Of a stretch of 64,000 nt of DNA, positions 1 through 8,400 are shown in pieces. The DNA is from Faecalibacterium langellae (GTDB lineage: Bacteria > Bacillota > Clostridia > Oscillospirales > Ruminococcaceae). Position numbers and translations under genes: made by a program. Under the pieces are notes generated by a model. The model saw only the letters and a program-made list of their open reading frames with translations, ran no database searches and had not been told where the DNA came from. The first letter of the stretch is position 1; each line of letters begins with the position of its first letter. The DNA is taken from the NCBI RefSeq assembly GCF_002549775.1, contig NZ_NMTR01000006.1, positions 1 to 64,000 of the forward strand, written 5' to 3'.

Positions 1-185
1 GTGCATAATTGTGTGATTTCCAAATAGTAAGAAGCAGGGTTTGGGGCAGGCACGCCCCAACAAGAAGCTGTCCCAAAGGGGCAAGAATTTTCAAGAATTG
101 AAAATTTGTGGCCACGGGACGATTCTTGCTCTCACCTTTTTCGCTGCGTTTCGCAATTTTCACATTTCAATCTGCTCGCAGATTG

Positions 186-214
186 TTGACAAGCTGCGCT
201 TGACCCGATACTAT
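186..214 (+). promoter_or_regulatory. sigma-A type promoter of the left-end recombinase
   Basis: A TTGACA -35 box (186-191) and a TACTAT -10 box (209-214) are separated by 17 bases. They sit about 37 bases upstream of the recombinase start codon, with an AAGGAGG ribosome site in between. The 185 bases before it hold no gene I can support. Confidence 0.6.
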
Positions 215-250
215 AAAGGCAAGTCGAATACGCGCCAAGGAGGTGCAACC

Positions 251-1882
251 ATGACCGCCGTGATCTACGCCCGCTATTCATCCGACAGCCAGCGTGAAGC
301 GTCCATTGAGGGACAGCTGCGCGACTGCAAGGACTACGCCGAGAAGAACGGCATCACCGTGGTCGGCACCTACATTGACCGTGCCTACTCTGCCAAAACG
401 GATGACCGCCCGGACTTTCAGCGGATGATTAAGGACAGCGCGAAGAAAATCTTCGATGTGGTTCTGGTCTGGAAGCTGGACCGCTTTGCCCGGAACCGAT
501 TCGATGCCGTGAACTACAAGTACCAGCTGGAAAAGAACAGTGTCCATCTGGTGTCTGCTATGGAACCCATCTCGCAGGGGCCTGAAGGCATTATGGTGGA
601 GAGTATGCTGATTGGCATGGCGGAATACTATTCCGCCGAACTCGCCCTGAAAGTGGCGCGCGGTGAGCGCGAAAACGCCCTCCAGTGCAAGTACAACGGC
701 GGTGTGGTGCCGCTGGGCTTCACCATTGGTAAGGAGGACAGGCTGTACCATATCGACCCGGAAACAGCTCCCATCGTGCAGGAGATCTTCAGCCGGTATG
801 CCGACGGCGAACCGGCGGAGAAGATCGCAGCCTCCCTGAATGAGCGCGGTCTGCGTACCCGCACCGGGAAGCCGTTCGTAAAGAACAGCTTCTTCCAGAT
901 CTTCCGCAACCGCCGCTACATCGGCGAATACCGCTACAAGGACATTGTGACGCCGGGCGGCGTTCCGGCTATTGTTGACCAGGATTTGTTCGACCGGGTG
1001 CAGCAGCGTTTCGAGCAGAACAGGATTGCCCACGGTCGGCCTGCAAAAGAGGATGTGAGCTATCTGCTGACCACCAAGCTGTTCTGTGGCAAGTGCGGCA
1101 CCCTGATGGGCGGTGAAAGCGGCACCAGCCACATGGGAAACACCTACTATTACTACAAGTGCGGCAACGCCAAACGCCACGGCAAGGCGCATTGCGACCT
1201 GAAAGCCATCCGCAAGGAGCCGCTGGAACGGTTCGTGGTGGACACCGCCATTAAGGTGATTTTCAGCGATGAAATCATCGAACAGCTAATAGATTTGGTC
1301 ATGGAAGCCCAGCAGAAGGAGAACACCCGATTGCCTATCCTGAAAGACCAGCTCAGGGACACAGAGAAGCGGCTGGCAAATCTTCTGGAAGCCATTGAAC
1401 AGGGCATCCTGACCCCGACCACCAAGCAGCGTTTGGACGAGCTGGAAGCCCGGAAAGAAGCCCTGAACACCAGCATTCTGGAAGAAGAGCTGAAAAAGCC
1501 CGTCCTGACCCGTGAGTGGATTCGGTTCTGGCTTGAAAAATTCCGCAAGGGTGACGTGGGCAGCACGGAACACCAGCGGCAGATCATTGATACCTTTGTC
1601 AACTCGGTCTACGTCTTTGATGACCGGGTCGTACTCAATTTCAACTTCACGGATGATGCCAAAACGGTCACCCGTGAGGAAGTGTTGGGTTCGAGTGCCG
1701 TGGACAATGCTCCACCAAATGGAAAGCCGTTTACCTTTTCAGGTAAGCGGCTTTTTTGCTGCAAAGCAGGCGGAAATGAAAGTGCTAAATTGAGTCAAGC
1801 AGGAGAGCTTTGCTTGCGTATGGGAAAACCCGTTATAAAAACAGGATCCCCAGCAGAAGTGCACCCTGCGCAGCAGTGTTGA
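251..1882 (+). CDS. large serine recombinase of an integrated element
   Basis: This is a site-specific recombinase that cuts and rejoins DNA through a serine-DNA link. The start is placed at the ATG 8 bases after AAGGAGG (543 residues). The resolvase fold opens with MTAVIYARYSS, which puts the catalytic serine at residue 10. It is followed by the recombinase domain (about 170-270), a zinc ribbon with CGKCG and a later C/H pair (about 280-330), and a coiled-coil arm (about 350-430). It is a paralogue of the recombinase at 35987-37918. The conserved protein ends near residue 490; the last ~50 residues look like chance coding that runs into the 3' end of the convergent gene at 1833, so the attachment site probably lies in this 3' end. 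It belongs to an element whose other genes lie left of the window. Confidence 0.9.
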   Translation: MTAVIYARYSSDSQREASIEGQLRDCKDYAEKNGITVVGTYIDRAYSAKTDDRPDFQRMIKDSAKKIFDVVLVWKLDRFARNRFDAVNYKYQLEKNSVHLVSAMEPISQGPEGIMVESMLIGMAEYYSAELALKVARGERENALQCKYNGGVVPLGFTIGKEDRLYHIDPETAPIVQEIFSRYADGEPAEKIAASLNERGLRTRTGKPFVKNSFFQIFRNRRYIGEYRYKDIVTPGGVPAIVDQDLFDRVQQRFEQNRIAHGRPAKEDVSYLLTTKLFCGKCGTLMGGESGTSHMGNTYYYYKCGNAKRHGKAHCDLKAIRKEPLERFVVDTAIKVIFSDEIIEQLIDLVMEAQQKENTRLPILKDQLRDTEKRLANLLEAIEQGILTPTTKQRLDELEARKEALNTSILEEELKKPVLTREWIRFWLEKFRKGDVGSTEHQRQIIDTFVNSVYVFDDRVVLNFNFTDDAKTVTREEVLGSSAVDNAPPNGKPFTFSGKRLFCCKAGGNESAKLSQAGELCLRMGKPVIKTGSPAEVHPAQQC

Positions 1883-2336
1883 TAAGCTGTGCGGTCCAGT
1901 TGGCTTTGAGCGAGTTGTCGAACCGGTTCTTTCGGTACCAGCTCATGCAGCCCATGCCGCACAACCACAGCAGAAAAAAGATCACACTGGGGAAATGGGT
2001 CAGCCGCGCAAGCACGCTGCTCCAGCGGATGGTACGGAGATGCAGCACAAGGGAAAGCAGGATCAGCACAAAACCGCTGATTTGACAGGGGATAAAGTAA
2101 CGGTTGAGCCAGGGAACGTTCTGCTTGCGCAGGCTGAGCAGCAGCTTCCACAGAACTTTTCCGCAGGAAGCCAGAACGATCACAGCTGCACCGAGGCAAA
2201 ACAGGATGCTTGCAAAACGGCCTGCGATTAGTACCATGCTGCAGGAAAAGAACAGAACCGGGAGCGCATCCACAAGAGCCAGTGACAGGGTGAAATCTTC
2301 GGGAATGAAATTGCGGTTTTTCATGCGATCAGCCAT
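1833..2336 (-). CDS. small integral membrane protein, unknown function
   Basis: The predicted protein has 167 residues and about five hydrophobic segments, with no catalytic motif I recognise. The start is the ATG at 2336 (MADRMKNRN), which overlaps the end of the upstream DUF1295-type reading frame by 16 bases and suggests translational coupling. Its last 50 bases overlap, on the opposite strand, the tail of the left-end serine recombinase. This indicates that the recombinase frame has run into host DNA rather than that both ends are functional. Function is unknown; a membrane partner of the neighbouring methyltransferase-like protein is only a guess from position. Confidence 0.6.
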   Translation of the reverse strand: MADRMKNRNFIPEDFTLSLALVDALPVLFFSCSMVLIAGRFASILFCLGAAVIVLASCGKVLWKLLLSLRKQNVPWLNRYFIPCQISGFVLILLSLVLHLRTIRWSSVLARLTHFPSVIFFLLWLCGMGCMSWYRKNRFDNSLKANWTAQLINTAAQGALLLGILFL

Positions 2337-3085
2337 TTGTACTTCTCCACGCTGTACAGAGGAATGAAGGGCAGCAGGATGGGAACGGTCTTTACATACT
2401 GCTGATACTCCGGGTCTTTGCCGTAGTTCTTGTTCTGGCGGATCTCCAGACGGCGTGCGCCGCTGAACATGACGAACACGATGCCGACATAGCCGATCAG
2501 AGCCATGATCCACTGACCGATCCCCTGCAGAGCGCCAATGCCGGACACCAGCACGCCGGTCCAGAACACCATTTCACCCAGGTAGTTGGGGCAGCGCACA
2601 AGGCGATAAAGGCCGGTATCCACAAAGCGGTGGGAATTTTTCTTTTTAGCAGCATTTTTCTGCAGGTCAGCAGCAGATTCCAACACCATGCCGCACAGCA
2701 TGATGACTGCACCGATGTAGCTTGCCGTACCGGCGCCGGTACCATTTGCAAGGCGGTAGAACACCGGCGTCACCTGCGTGACATACAGGCAGGCGCAGCT
2801 GAGCCAGATGGCGCACTTGGCACCAAAGGAAACGGTCTTGCCTTCCTTGATCTCACCGGTCATGTTCTTTTTATAAGAGGAACTCTTGATCTCACGGTAG
2901 GCCAGGTATCCACCCAGGCGGCAGCCGTAAAGGATGAACAGTACGCAGCACAGCCGGATCGCTCCACTTGCCGCCGTGCTTCTTCTGACAGGCGAAACTC
3001 CAGATCTTCGATGACTTTTGGCATAAGGTCTCCTTTTTGTGAACGTGTTCATAAAAAGAACAACGCTTTTTCGGGGGATTGTCAA
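2321..3085 (-). pseudogene. N-terminally truncated DUF1295 / isoprenylcysteine methyltransferase-like protein
   Basis: From about residue 41 onward the frame looks like the DUF1295 steroid-reductase/ICMT-like membrane family: GCRLGGYLAYREIKSSSYKK, a run of hydrophobic helices, then TGLYRLVRCPNYLGEMVFW and a C-terminal NKNYGKDPEYQQY region. The family normally has one or two more N-terminal helices. Here the sequence before residue 41 is basic, low in structure and covered in another frame by the start of a different gene (2860-3024). The simplest reading is a deletion that removed the 5' part of this gene. It could still be translated from an internal start such as MTGEIKEG, but a working enzyme is doubtful. 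Confidence 0.55.
2860..3024 (-). pseudogene. 5' remnant of a TetR-type regulator gene
   Basis: An AAGGAG ribosome site precedes ATG at 3024 and the frame reads MPKVIEDLEFRLSEEARRQ, resembling the opening helix of TetR-family repressors. After about 24 residues the frame loses sense and stops at 2860, while the DUF1295-type frame becomes meaningful. A short inverted repeat, TGAAC-GT-GTTCA (3040-3051), just upstream of the ribosome site would suit a TetR operator. I read this as the surviving start of a repressor gene fused out of frame to a neighbour by deletion. The family assignment rests on a short stretch. Confidence 0.4.
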
Positions 3086-3103
3086 TGTGCTTTGCGGGCA
3101 GAC

Positions 3104-3137
3104 ATAAAAAGCCCCTGAGTCTTTCGGCTCAGAGGCT
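3104..3137 (-). terminator. terminator of the Hxs operon
   Basis: A 10-bp stem (AGCCTCTGAG with CTCAGGGGCT, one mismatch) with a small loop is followed on the minus strand by a T run (3105-3109). It lies about 75 bases past the stop codon of the His-Xaa-Ser repeat gene. Confidence 0.75.
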
Positions 3138-3209
3138 GCGGAGCAGGATTGTTATGTCTGGATGAAATTTGATTACATAAGGCAGATGAACAAGGTATGG
3201 GCCGGATGA

Positions 3210-3716
3210 TTAGATTTGGGTAAGAGCATCATCGACAGTCACCGCCGCTGCAACACCATTGGTGGACCCGGATGCCGTATCAGGCAATGCAGGAATTGCA
3301 GGGACCGGGAGCGTGCCCATGGCAGGAGTATCATGGGTCTGCTGCGGCACAAGCACTTCTGGATAAGTAGGTGTCGTCACGGCCGCGCTCGTATTGCTGT
3401 GTGCGGCACTGACATTGCTGTGACTGCTATGGTTACTATGGGTGCTGCTGCTATGGCTGCTATGGCCGCTGCCGCTCTGATGGCTTTGATGACTCTGGTG
3501 GCTCACATGACTTCCATGACCGGAACCATGGCTGCTGGAGCGGTGTGAACTATGGGAACTGTGCGACCGGTGCCCGGCCTCTGCATCCAAAGCGAAAAGA
3601 ACACTCATGATAACGGCCAAAGAGCCTACCATCAGCAGTTTGTTCCGGGTGATATTGCCTTCTTCTTCATACAAATAATTCTGAATAGATTTTTTGATCT
3701 CAGGAAACTGTGCCAT
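3210..3716 (-). CDS. hxsA: His-Xaa-Ser repeat precursor (HxsA-like)
   Basis: This is the likely substrate of the operon, 168 residues. Residues 1-26 are a polar leader, 27-42 a hydrophobic segment and 49-105 a dense run of His-Xaa-Ser triplets (HRS, HSS, HGS, HVS, HQS repeated), followed by a Pro/Thr/Ala-rich tail. In known Hxs systems the radical SAM pair HxsB/HxsC with HxsD modifies a protein carrying such repeats. Two export routes are visible: a class III (prepilin-like) site after Gly20 in YEEEGNITRNK with the hydrophobic stretch right behind it, and a signal peptidase I type AEA site at residues 45-47. It is the last gene of the operon, 12 bases after the MORN gene, with AAAGGAG before the ATG. 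The normal +5 Glu of prepilins is absent. Confidence 0.8.
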   Translation of the reverse strand: MAQFPEIKKSIQNYLYEEEGNITRNKLLMVGSLAVIMSVLFALDAEAGHRSHSSHSSHRSSSHGSGHGSHVSHQSHQSHQSGSGHSSHSSSTHSNHSSHSNVSAAHSNTSAAVTTPTYPEVLVPQQTHDTPAMGTLPVPAIPALPDTASGSTNGVAAAVTVDDALTQI

Positions 3717-3728
3717 GATCTTTCTCCT

Positions 3729-4577
3729 TTATGCTTTCACAATGCTGACGCAGGCACCATTTTGCCAAGTCGTTTTGTACTTCACGCCGTTAACGGTATA
3801 GGTCAGTTCGCCGTTCGGAACACCATTTTCAAAATGACCGGTTAAGATTTGCCCCGTTGCAAAAACATAAGAGCCGTCGCACATTTTGTCAGACTTAAAG
3901 GTTCCGGTATAGGTATCGCCATTCTGAAAGACATATTTGCCGTTTACTTTCTGACCATTGCTCACAGAGCCCGCATAGGAATCTCCATTCGGATAGCCGA
4001 TAGCTGCATTTCCGGAAAATTCACCGGCCTTCGTCAGATCACCGGAATAGGTGACATCTACTGTTTTCTTTGCATCAAGATGGTCCGGGTAAGTAAACGT
4101 CAAATTCGCCTGATTCTTTTCGTCCGCAAGCGTCACAGTACCACGAAAGTTGCTGCCTTTGACCGAATAAGCAGCGTTTTGGAACGCATTACCCGCAAAA
4201 GAACCGGTCCAGGTCGTTCCATTTGGCGCGGTGACCACACCATCGCCGTTGATTTGGTCGTTTGCCCATGCACCCGCATAGCTGGTTCCGTCTGCCCACA
4301 CAAACGTACCATTGCCAGAACGCTTTCCATCCTGAAGATTTCCCTCATAGGTGCCGACATCGGGAAAATCCAGATGGGCCATGCCTTCAGCCAACCCGTT
4401 CTGAAGGTCAACGGATGCAACGCTTACTTCCGAGAATGCTGCTGCCGAACTGGCTGATGCCGTTGAAACCTCCGGTGTTTTGCCAAAGCTGCCGATCAGC
4501 CCAACCGCCAGAAAACCGATCAGTACCTTTTTGGCAGTGCCGGATTTTTTCTTTTGTCTTTGCGTACTCTTTTTCAT
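3729..4577 (-). CDS. MORN-repeat exported protein of the Hxs operon
   Basis: The protein has 282 residues with a lysine-rich N-terminus and a single hydrophobic segment (about 18-31), then a low-complexity linker and MORN-type repeats from about residue 72 onward (GTYEGNLQDGKRSGNGTFVW, SYAGAWANDQINGDG, DTYTGTFKSDKMCDG and similar). MORN repeats are beta hairpins that bind lipids or proteins; the hydrophobic segment suggests that they face outside the membrane. The gene lies between hxsB and the repeat precursor in the same orientation with gaps of 20 and 12 bases, so it is part of the operon. A scaffold or docking partner for the modified His-Xaa-Ser protein is possible but is inference. Confidence 0.75.
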   Translation of the reverse strand: MKKSTQRQKKKSGTAKKVLIGFLAVGLIGSFGKTPEVSTASASSAAAFSEVSVASVDLQNGLAEGMAHLDFPDVGTYEGNLQDGKRSGNGTFVWADGTSYAGAWANDQINGDGVVTAPNGTTWTGSFAGNAFQNAAYSVKGSNFRGTVTLADEKNQANLTFTYPDHLDAKKTVDVTYSGDLTKAGEFSGNAAIGYPNGDSYAGSVSNGQKVNGKYVFQNGDTYTGTFKSDKMCDGSYVFATGQILTGHFENGVPNGELTYTVNGVKYKTTWQNGACVSIVKA

Positions 4578-4597
4578 GATACGACCTCCTCAATGTT

Positions 4598-5998
4598 TTA
4601 TCGAACCCAGCGGTCCAATATGTTGTCGATTTCAGGATTCTTTTGATTCAGCAGCCCAAACACGGCATCCAACATTCCTTTATAAGTCTGACATTTGTAA
4701 TGGTTCGGTATCTTAGAGAACACGTCACCATCCAATGCGTAGTTCAGCACCGGGCAGGTCCCACAGTAGGGCTGGTATACGCAGTCACTGCAGGTGGGAG
4801 CTGCTTCCAATGTAGATGCAACACAGCAGGCCTTACAGACATTGCTGTTCATCAAAGAATCATAGGTGTCCTCAACCGTTCCCAGTTGAAATGCACGATC
4901 TCCCATTTCGGCAAGCATCCGACCCTCATCACAGGTGTAAACGTTGCCATCATAGTAATAGGCCATCTGTCCAACGGCTGCACCGCAGGGCGAACGCAGT
5001 TCCATGTAGTTCTTTCCCTGTCCAAGCAGGATTTTAGACAAGAAGGTCGCGGCGTGCCCTTCCGACAGGAAATAGCCCTGCCGGTTGATCTCCACAACAT
5101 AGGCCAGCGCTTTTTGATAGAATGCAATAAACTCGTCCGCAGTATAGCCAACCTGATTCCAGTCTGCATTTGCAAAGCCCAACGGCGTCAACGGGCGAAG
5201 GAAGATGCTGTGCAGCCCAAGCGCACGGTATTCGTCCACCAACTCTTTCCAGTGGTTCAGGCTGTACCGTGTTGTGGTTTCGATCGCGCCAACACATACG
5301 TCCGCTTCTTGCAGCCGCTTCAATCCACGAATCGTACCCTCATAGGTTCCGCCACCCTGACAGAGCGGGCGATTCGTATTGTGCAAACGCATCGGGCCAT
5401 CAATGGATGTTGAAACGCTGACATGATGCTCCTGAAAAAAGCGCACCATTTCTTCTGTGAGCAGATTCAGGTTGCTGACCAGGGAAAACTCCACTTTCTT
5501 TCTCGTTTCTGCGGCTTTTTTCTCGGCTTCGGATACGATGACTTGAAGCGTATCAAAATTCAAAAGTGGCTCACCGCCCTGAAACTCAATGGACAGGAAC
5601 GGTTCTGGGGATTGAAACGCCAGATTCACAGCCTTCTTTGCGGTTTCTGCGCTCATCAGCCCTTTCTTATGGGAAGCAGTGGACTGTGCCTGGCAGTAAA
5701 TACATCTTGCGTTGCACGCATTTGTCAGAACAAAAATATGCAAGCTGGTGGCATCCATCAAATAGCCTTTTGCTTCTCGGAAGGCACGGCTGTGACGCTC
5801 CAGATAAACATCCGCATCGTCCTCATAGAGAAAGCCCTTTTCCAAAAGCTCGGCATAAGATGGGTCTGTGCTGTCAAGTCTGTGCAGCAGCATCGCTTGA
5901 AAGGTTGGAAGTGATACAAACGCCCATCGCCCCAGATCATTCGTCAGCAGGATCTGCTGATCGTTCCATTTTTTGAAATTAAAATAGGTATACTTCAT
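4598..5998 (-). CDS. hxsB: radical SAM maturase HxsB
   Basis: This 466-residue enzyme has the radical SAM motif CNARCIYC (Cys95, Cys99, Cys102) for the first [4Fe-4S] cluster, the FQGGEPLLNF glycine motif after it, and a C-terminal SPASM-type cysteine set (CKACC, then CSDC, CGTC around 390-420) for auxiliary clusters. The N-terminal region before the cluster (YFNFKKWND, LLTNDLGRW) is typical of HxsB. It should act in the cytoplasm on the His-Xaa-Ser precursor together with HxsC and HxsD. The start lies 3 bases after the hxsC stop codon, which implies tight coupling. The chemistry of the Hxs modification is not established from sequence. Confidence 0.88.
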   Translation of the reverse strand: MKYTYFNFKKWNDQQILLTNDLGRWAFVSLPTFQAMLLHRLDSTDPSYAELLEKGFLYEDDADVYLERHSRAFREAKGYLMDATSLHIFVLTNACNARCIYCQAQSTASHKKGLMSAETAKKAVNLAFQSPEPFLSIEFQGGEPLLNFDTLQVIVSEAEKKAAETRKKVEFSLVSNLNLLTEEMVRFFQEHHVSVSTSIDGPMRLHNTNRPLCQGGGTYEGTIRGLKRLQEADVCVGAIETTTRYSLNHWKELVDEYRALGLHSIFLRPLTPLGFANADWNQVGYTADEFIAFYQKALAYVVEINRQGYFLSEGHAATFLSKILLGQGKNYMELRSPCGAAVGQMAYYYDGNVYTCDEGRMLAEMGDRAFQLGTVEDTYDSLMNSNVCKACCVASTLEAAPTCSDCVYQPYCGTCPVLNYALDGDVFSKIPNHYKCQTYKGMLDAVFGLLNQKNPEIDNILDRWVR

Positions 5999-6001
5999 TT
6001 T

Positions 6002-7126
6002 TTACTCCGCAATCGGTCGGGCAACGAAACACCCGGTCGAGATCGTGCTGTTGAACACACCGTAACAGATGCTTTTGACCTTGCAGGATTCACACACGGG
6101 TGTGTAGCGAATCTTGTAATCTGAAATACTGTCACGGCATAACGTCCAATATTTATGCTTCACTGCACAGAGCGGGAAATTGTAAAGGCCGATGTCGATG
6201 CCGGCTGAAACCAGCTTCTCGATTCCATCTTCACACGCCGCAGCCGCCTGCAGATAGTCGATCCACACCTGCTCACGGTTCTTAATTGCATTGCCGCACA
6301 TCTCCAGTGCGATAAAATTCACGACGGTGATACGCGGCAGGGTCAGAAGCAACTCCACAATATTGGAAATGTCCCTGTTGTTCAACTTGGAAACCACGAT
6401 GCGGATTTCGATCCGCATTGTGCCTTGGGCCAGTGTTCTCAATCCCTGGATCGTCTGTGCAAAAGAGCCTTGCGCTTGCGTTATCGCATCGTGCCGTTCA
6501 GCATTCGAGCCATGGATCGGGATCGCAATCTGATCCTGGGCAATCAAAATCCGGTTGAACGCCTGCGCATAAGGGGCAACGGAAAAAGTCCGCCCGTTGG
6601 TCAGGATCAGAATTTCAGCACTGGGGCATTGTTCTTTTGCATATTGGACCACTTCCAAAAGCCCTTGTTTCAGCAGGGTGGGTTCACCGCCGGTGATCGT
6701 AATATGCGGGATGTCGGTGCCGAAATATCGGAGCTGCATTTTGAGTTCATCCACAGGTGTTAGCTGTGCATGGCGGCGAGAGCTTTCGCTCACAGGGCAC
6801 ATCACACAGTTCGTGTTACAGGCCAGGCCCGTTACGATGGCTGCATCCCCCGCATCGGCCTGATAGAACCGATAGCAGATGCCGGTGTTCTCGAAAGAAA
6901 TTGCATCGGCATCCTGCAATTCTTTCCAGCGCAGCCACTCTGCATCCGAAATGGAATAGCGTTTCTCGAAGGGGTATAATGTGACTGTCTGGCTTTCCTG
7001 CTCCACATAAGCAACATTCAGCCCGATTTGCAAGTCACTCTCAATTTCTTTCCGAGCAAGGCGGACCCGTGCAAGCAAGTACACTGCGGCCGGCTGTGAG
7101 CGGTAAGCCGAAAGGTAAAATGTCAT
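6002..7126 (-). CDS. hxsC: radical SAM maturase HxsC
   Basis: This is the second radical SAM enzyme of the pair, 374 residues. An N-terminal domain of about 95 residues precedes CNTNCVMC (Cys103, Cys107, Cys110), then TITGGEPTL, the SAM-binding glycine motif. A C-terminal cysteine group (CAVKHKYWTLC, CESCKVKSIC) could hold one extra cluster. Length and layout fit HxsC of His-Xaa-Ser systems. It follows the A24 peptidase gene by 3 bases and precedes hxsB by 3 bases. Two radical SAM enzymes side by side with a histidine/serine repeat substrate is the defining arrangement of the system. Confidence 0.86.
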   Translation of the reverse strand: MTFYLSAYRSQPAAVYLLARVRLARKEIESDLQIGLNVAYVEQESQTVTLYPFEKRYSISDAEWLRWKELQDADAISFENTGICYRFYQADAGDAAIVTGLACNTNCVMCPVSESSRRHAQLTPVDELKMQLRYFGTDIPHITITGGEPTLLKQGLLEVVQYAKEQCPSAEILILTNGRTFSVAPYAQAFNRILIAQDQIAIPIHGSNAERHDAITQAQGSFAQTIQGLRTLAQGTMRIEIRIVVSKLNNRDISNIVELLLTLPRITVVNFIALEMCGNAIKNREQVWIDYLQAAAACEDGIEKLVSAGIDIGLYNFPLCAVKHKYWTLCRDSISDYKIRYTPVCESCKVKSICYGVFNSTISTGCFVARPIAE

Positions 7127-7129
7127 GGT

Positions 7130-8188
7130 TCAGATTCCCCACGATCCCAAAGTTGTTACAATATGATAGGCCGCAAATAAGATAACGCCCACCGCAATGA
7201 AGGAAGCAAACGGTATTTTGCGAACAGAAACCACCGTGGCTTTGCCGTATTTGGAGTCTTTCCAGCGCCGGACGGCTGCAGCTTCCTCCTCGGTCAGACG
7301 GCTTCGCATATCTTCATAGCTGATTTGCGGCAGTCCTTTTACCTTGGAGGGCGCAAAGCAGACGACCGTGGACCTGCTTAAGATCATTCCGGCCTTGACG
7401 TCTTCGGTCGGGACCGATTCATAAACGTACTTTCCTGCGATCCATGTTGTCCACATCACAAGGAGCACCAGCAGGTAGGTCTGTACCATCCGAAGAACTC
7501 CAGCAGCGGCAATGGTGTTTCTTGTAAGAAGCAGCACTGCGGCATCAAGCACCGCGCAGCTGCCGACCAGAACTTTGGAATGATAGACCGGCTTTTCTCG
7601 AAGAATTGTAATCAGGAAGTAGCTGATCAGCGAAAGCAGGAGAACGTTGTTCTCGACGAAAGAAGGGAGTGCAATGGAAAGAACACTGTTCCATGCATAT
7701 AAAACAACAAACGCATGAAGATAGGATTTGATTGCAGCCCATGCGCCTGCTTTGGTCACGGTCGGGAGTTTGACCGTGTGGCGGTGGAAGTCCAGATAGA
7801 CGGCTTCCCCGATCAGATAGAGATACCCGATGCTGAACACCAGAAGGAACAGATACGCCGCCGGAACGATCGTGTCTGTGTTTGCCCAGAACAGCCGCCC
7901 CGGCAAAAGCGAGATCAGGACGATCATCAACTTGCTGTCCCCGGCTGACCAGATGTGGACAAAATAGAAGCCGATCGAAAGCAACGCCGAAATCAGCAGA
8001 TTCAAAGCGGTGATGCCAAGACAGTCCTGACAGTACACAGCATAGTAGATGACGTTCAAGACGAGTCCCGCCGTAAACGCAATGATAAGGTGTTTGTTTT
8101 TGATCTGCCCATGCCGCAGATCCGTCCAGACGCTCAAGCCGCACAGTATAAATGCACAGCATAGGAGGAATATCTCACATAAAATCAT
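7130..8188 (-). CDS. A24-type prepilin peptidase within the Hxs operon
   Basis: The protein has 352 residues and an integral membrane N-terminal half. Two aspartates typical of aspartic prepilin peptidases are visible: Asp23 in TDLRHGQIKN and Asp84 in SAGDSKLM, corresponding to the conserved D and the GxGD-like motif of the TadV/CpaA type. The long C-terminal half adds more membrane segments and a cytosolic stretch (VVCFAPSKVKGLPQIS) with no family I recognise. No pilin, pilus ATPase or platform gene is nearby, so the likely client is the HxsA-like precursor, which has a Gly20 site before a hydrophobic helix. Its ATG overlaps the upstream stop codon (ATGA). Confidence 0.75.
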   Translation of the reverse strand: MILCEIFLLCCAFILCGLSVWTDLRHGQIKNKHLIIAFTAGLVLNVIYYAVYCQDCLGITALNLLISALLSIGFYFVHIWSAGDSKLMIVLISLLPGRLFWANTDTIVPAAYLFLLVFSIGYLYLIGEAVYLDFHRHTVKLPTVTKAGAWAAIKSYLHAFVVLYAWNSVLSIALPSFVENNVLLLSLISYFLITILREKPVYHSKVLVGSCAVLDAAVLLLTRNTIAAAGVLRMVQTYLLVLLVMWTTWIAGKYVYESVPTEDVKAGMILSRSTVVCFAPSKVKGLPQISYEDMRSRLTEEEAAAVRRWKDSKYGKATVVSVRKIPFASFIAVGVILFAAYHIVTTLGSWGI

Positions 8189-8400
8189 AGTGCTACGCTC
8201 GCAAGGTCGATCAGATAATTGAAAAATTCATGCGCGGTGAGTGCTGTATCGTATTGGCAGTTCTGAAAGGTCAGCACCCAGTTTTCCGCAGCGCGCTCCA
8301 CATGAATCTTTGCCAGCCCGCAGTACGCCTGGATTGCAGACCGAAGAACATCCTCCGAAAAAATTTCAGAACTGACCAAAAGTGTATTCTTATTTTTCAT
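8185..8400 (-). CDS. small HxsD-neighbour protein, 71 residues
   Basis: Begins MKNKNTLLVSSEIFSEDVL and continues with a short alpha/beta pattern (SAIQAYCGLAKIHVER, then WVLTFQNC). The start overlaps the end of the HxsD-like gene by 11 bases and the end overlaps the peptidase start by 4 bases. The compact size and the place beside radical SAM enzymes are reminiscent of peptide-recognition (PqqD-like) partners, and it may be a diverged second HxsD. I cannot assign it to a named family. Confidence 0.6.
   Translation of the reverse strand: MKNKNTLLVSSEIFSEDVLRSAIQAYCGLAKIHVERAAENWVLTFQNCQYDTALTAHEFFNYLIDLASVAL

Noticed and set aside
3360-3560. Short tandem repeats that could be taken for a CRISPR-like array
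   Set aside because: The repeats are the codons for His-Xaa-Ser triplets within a gene; there are no spacers of even size.
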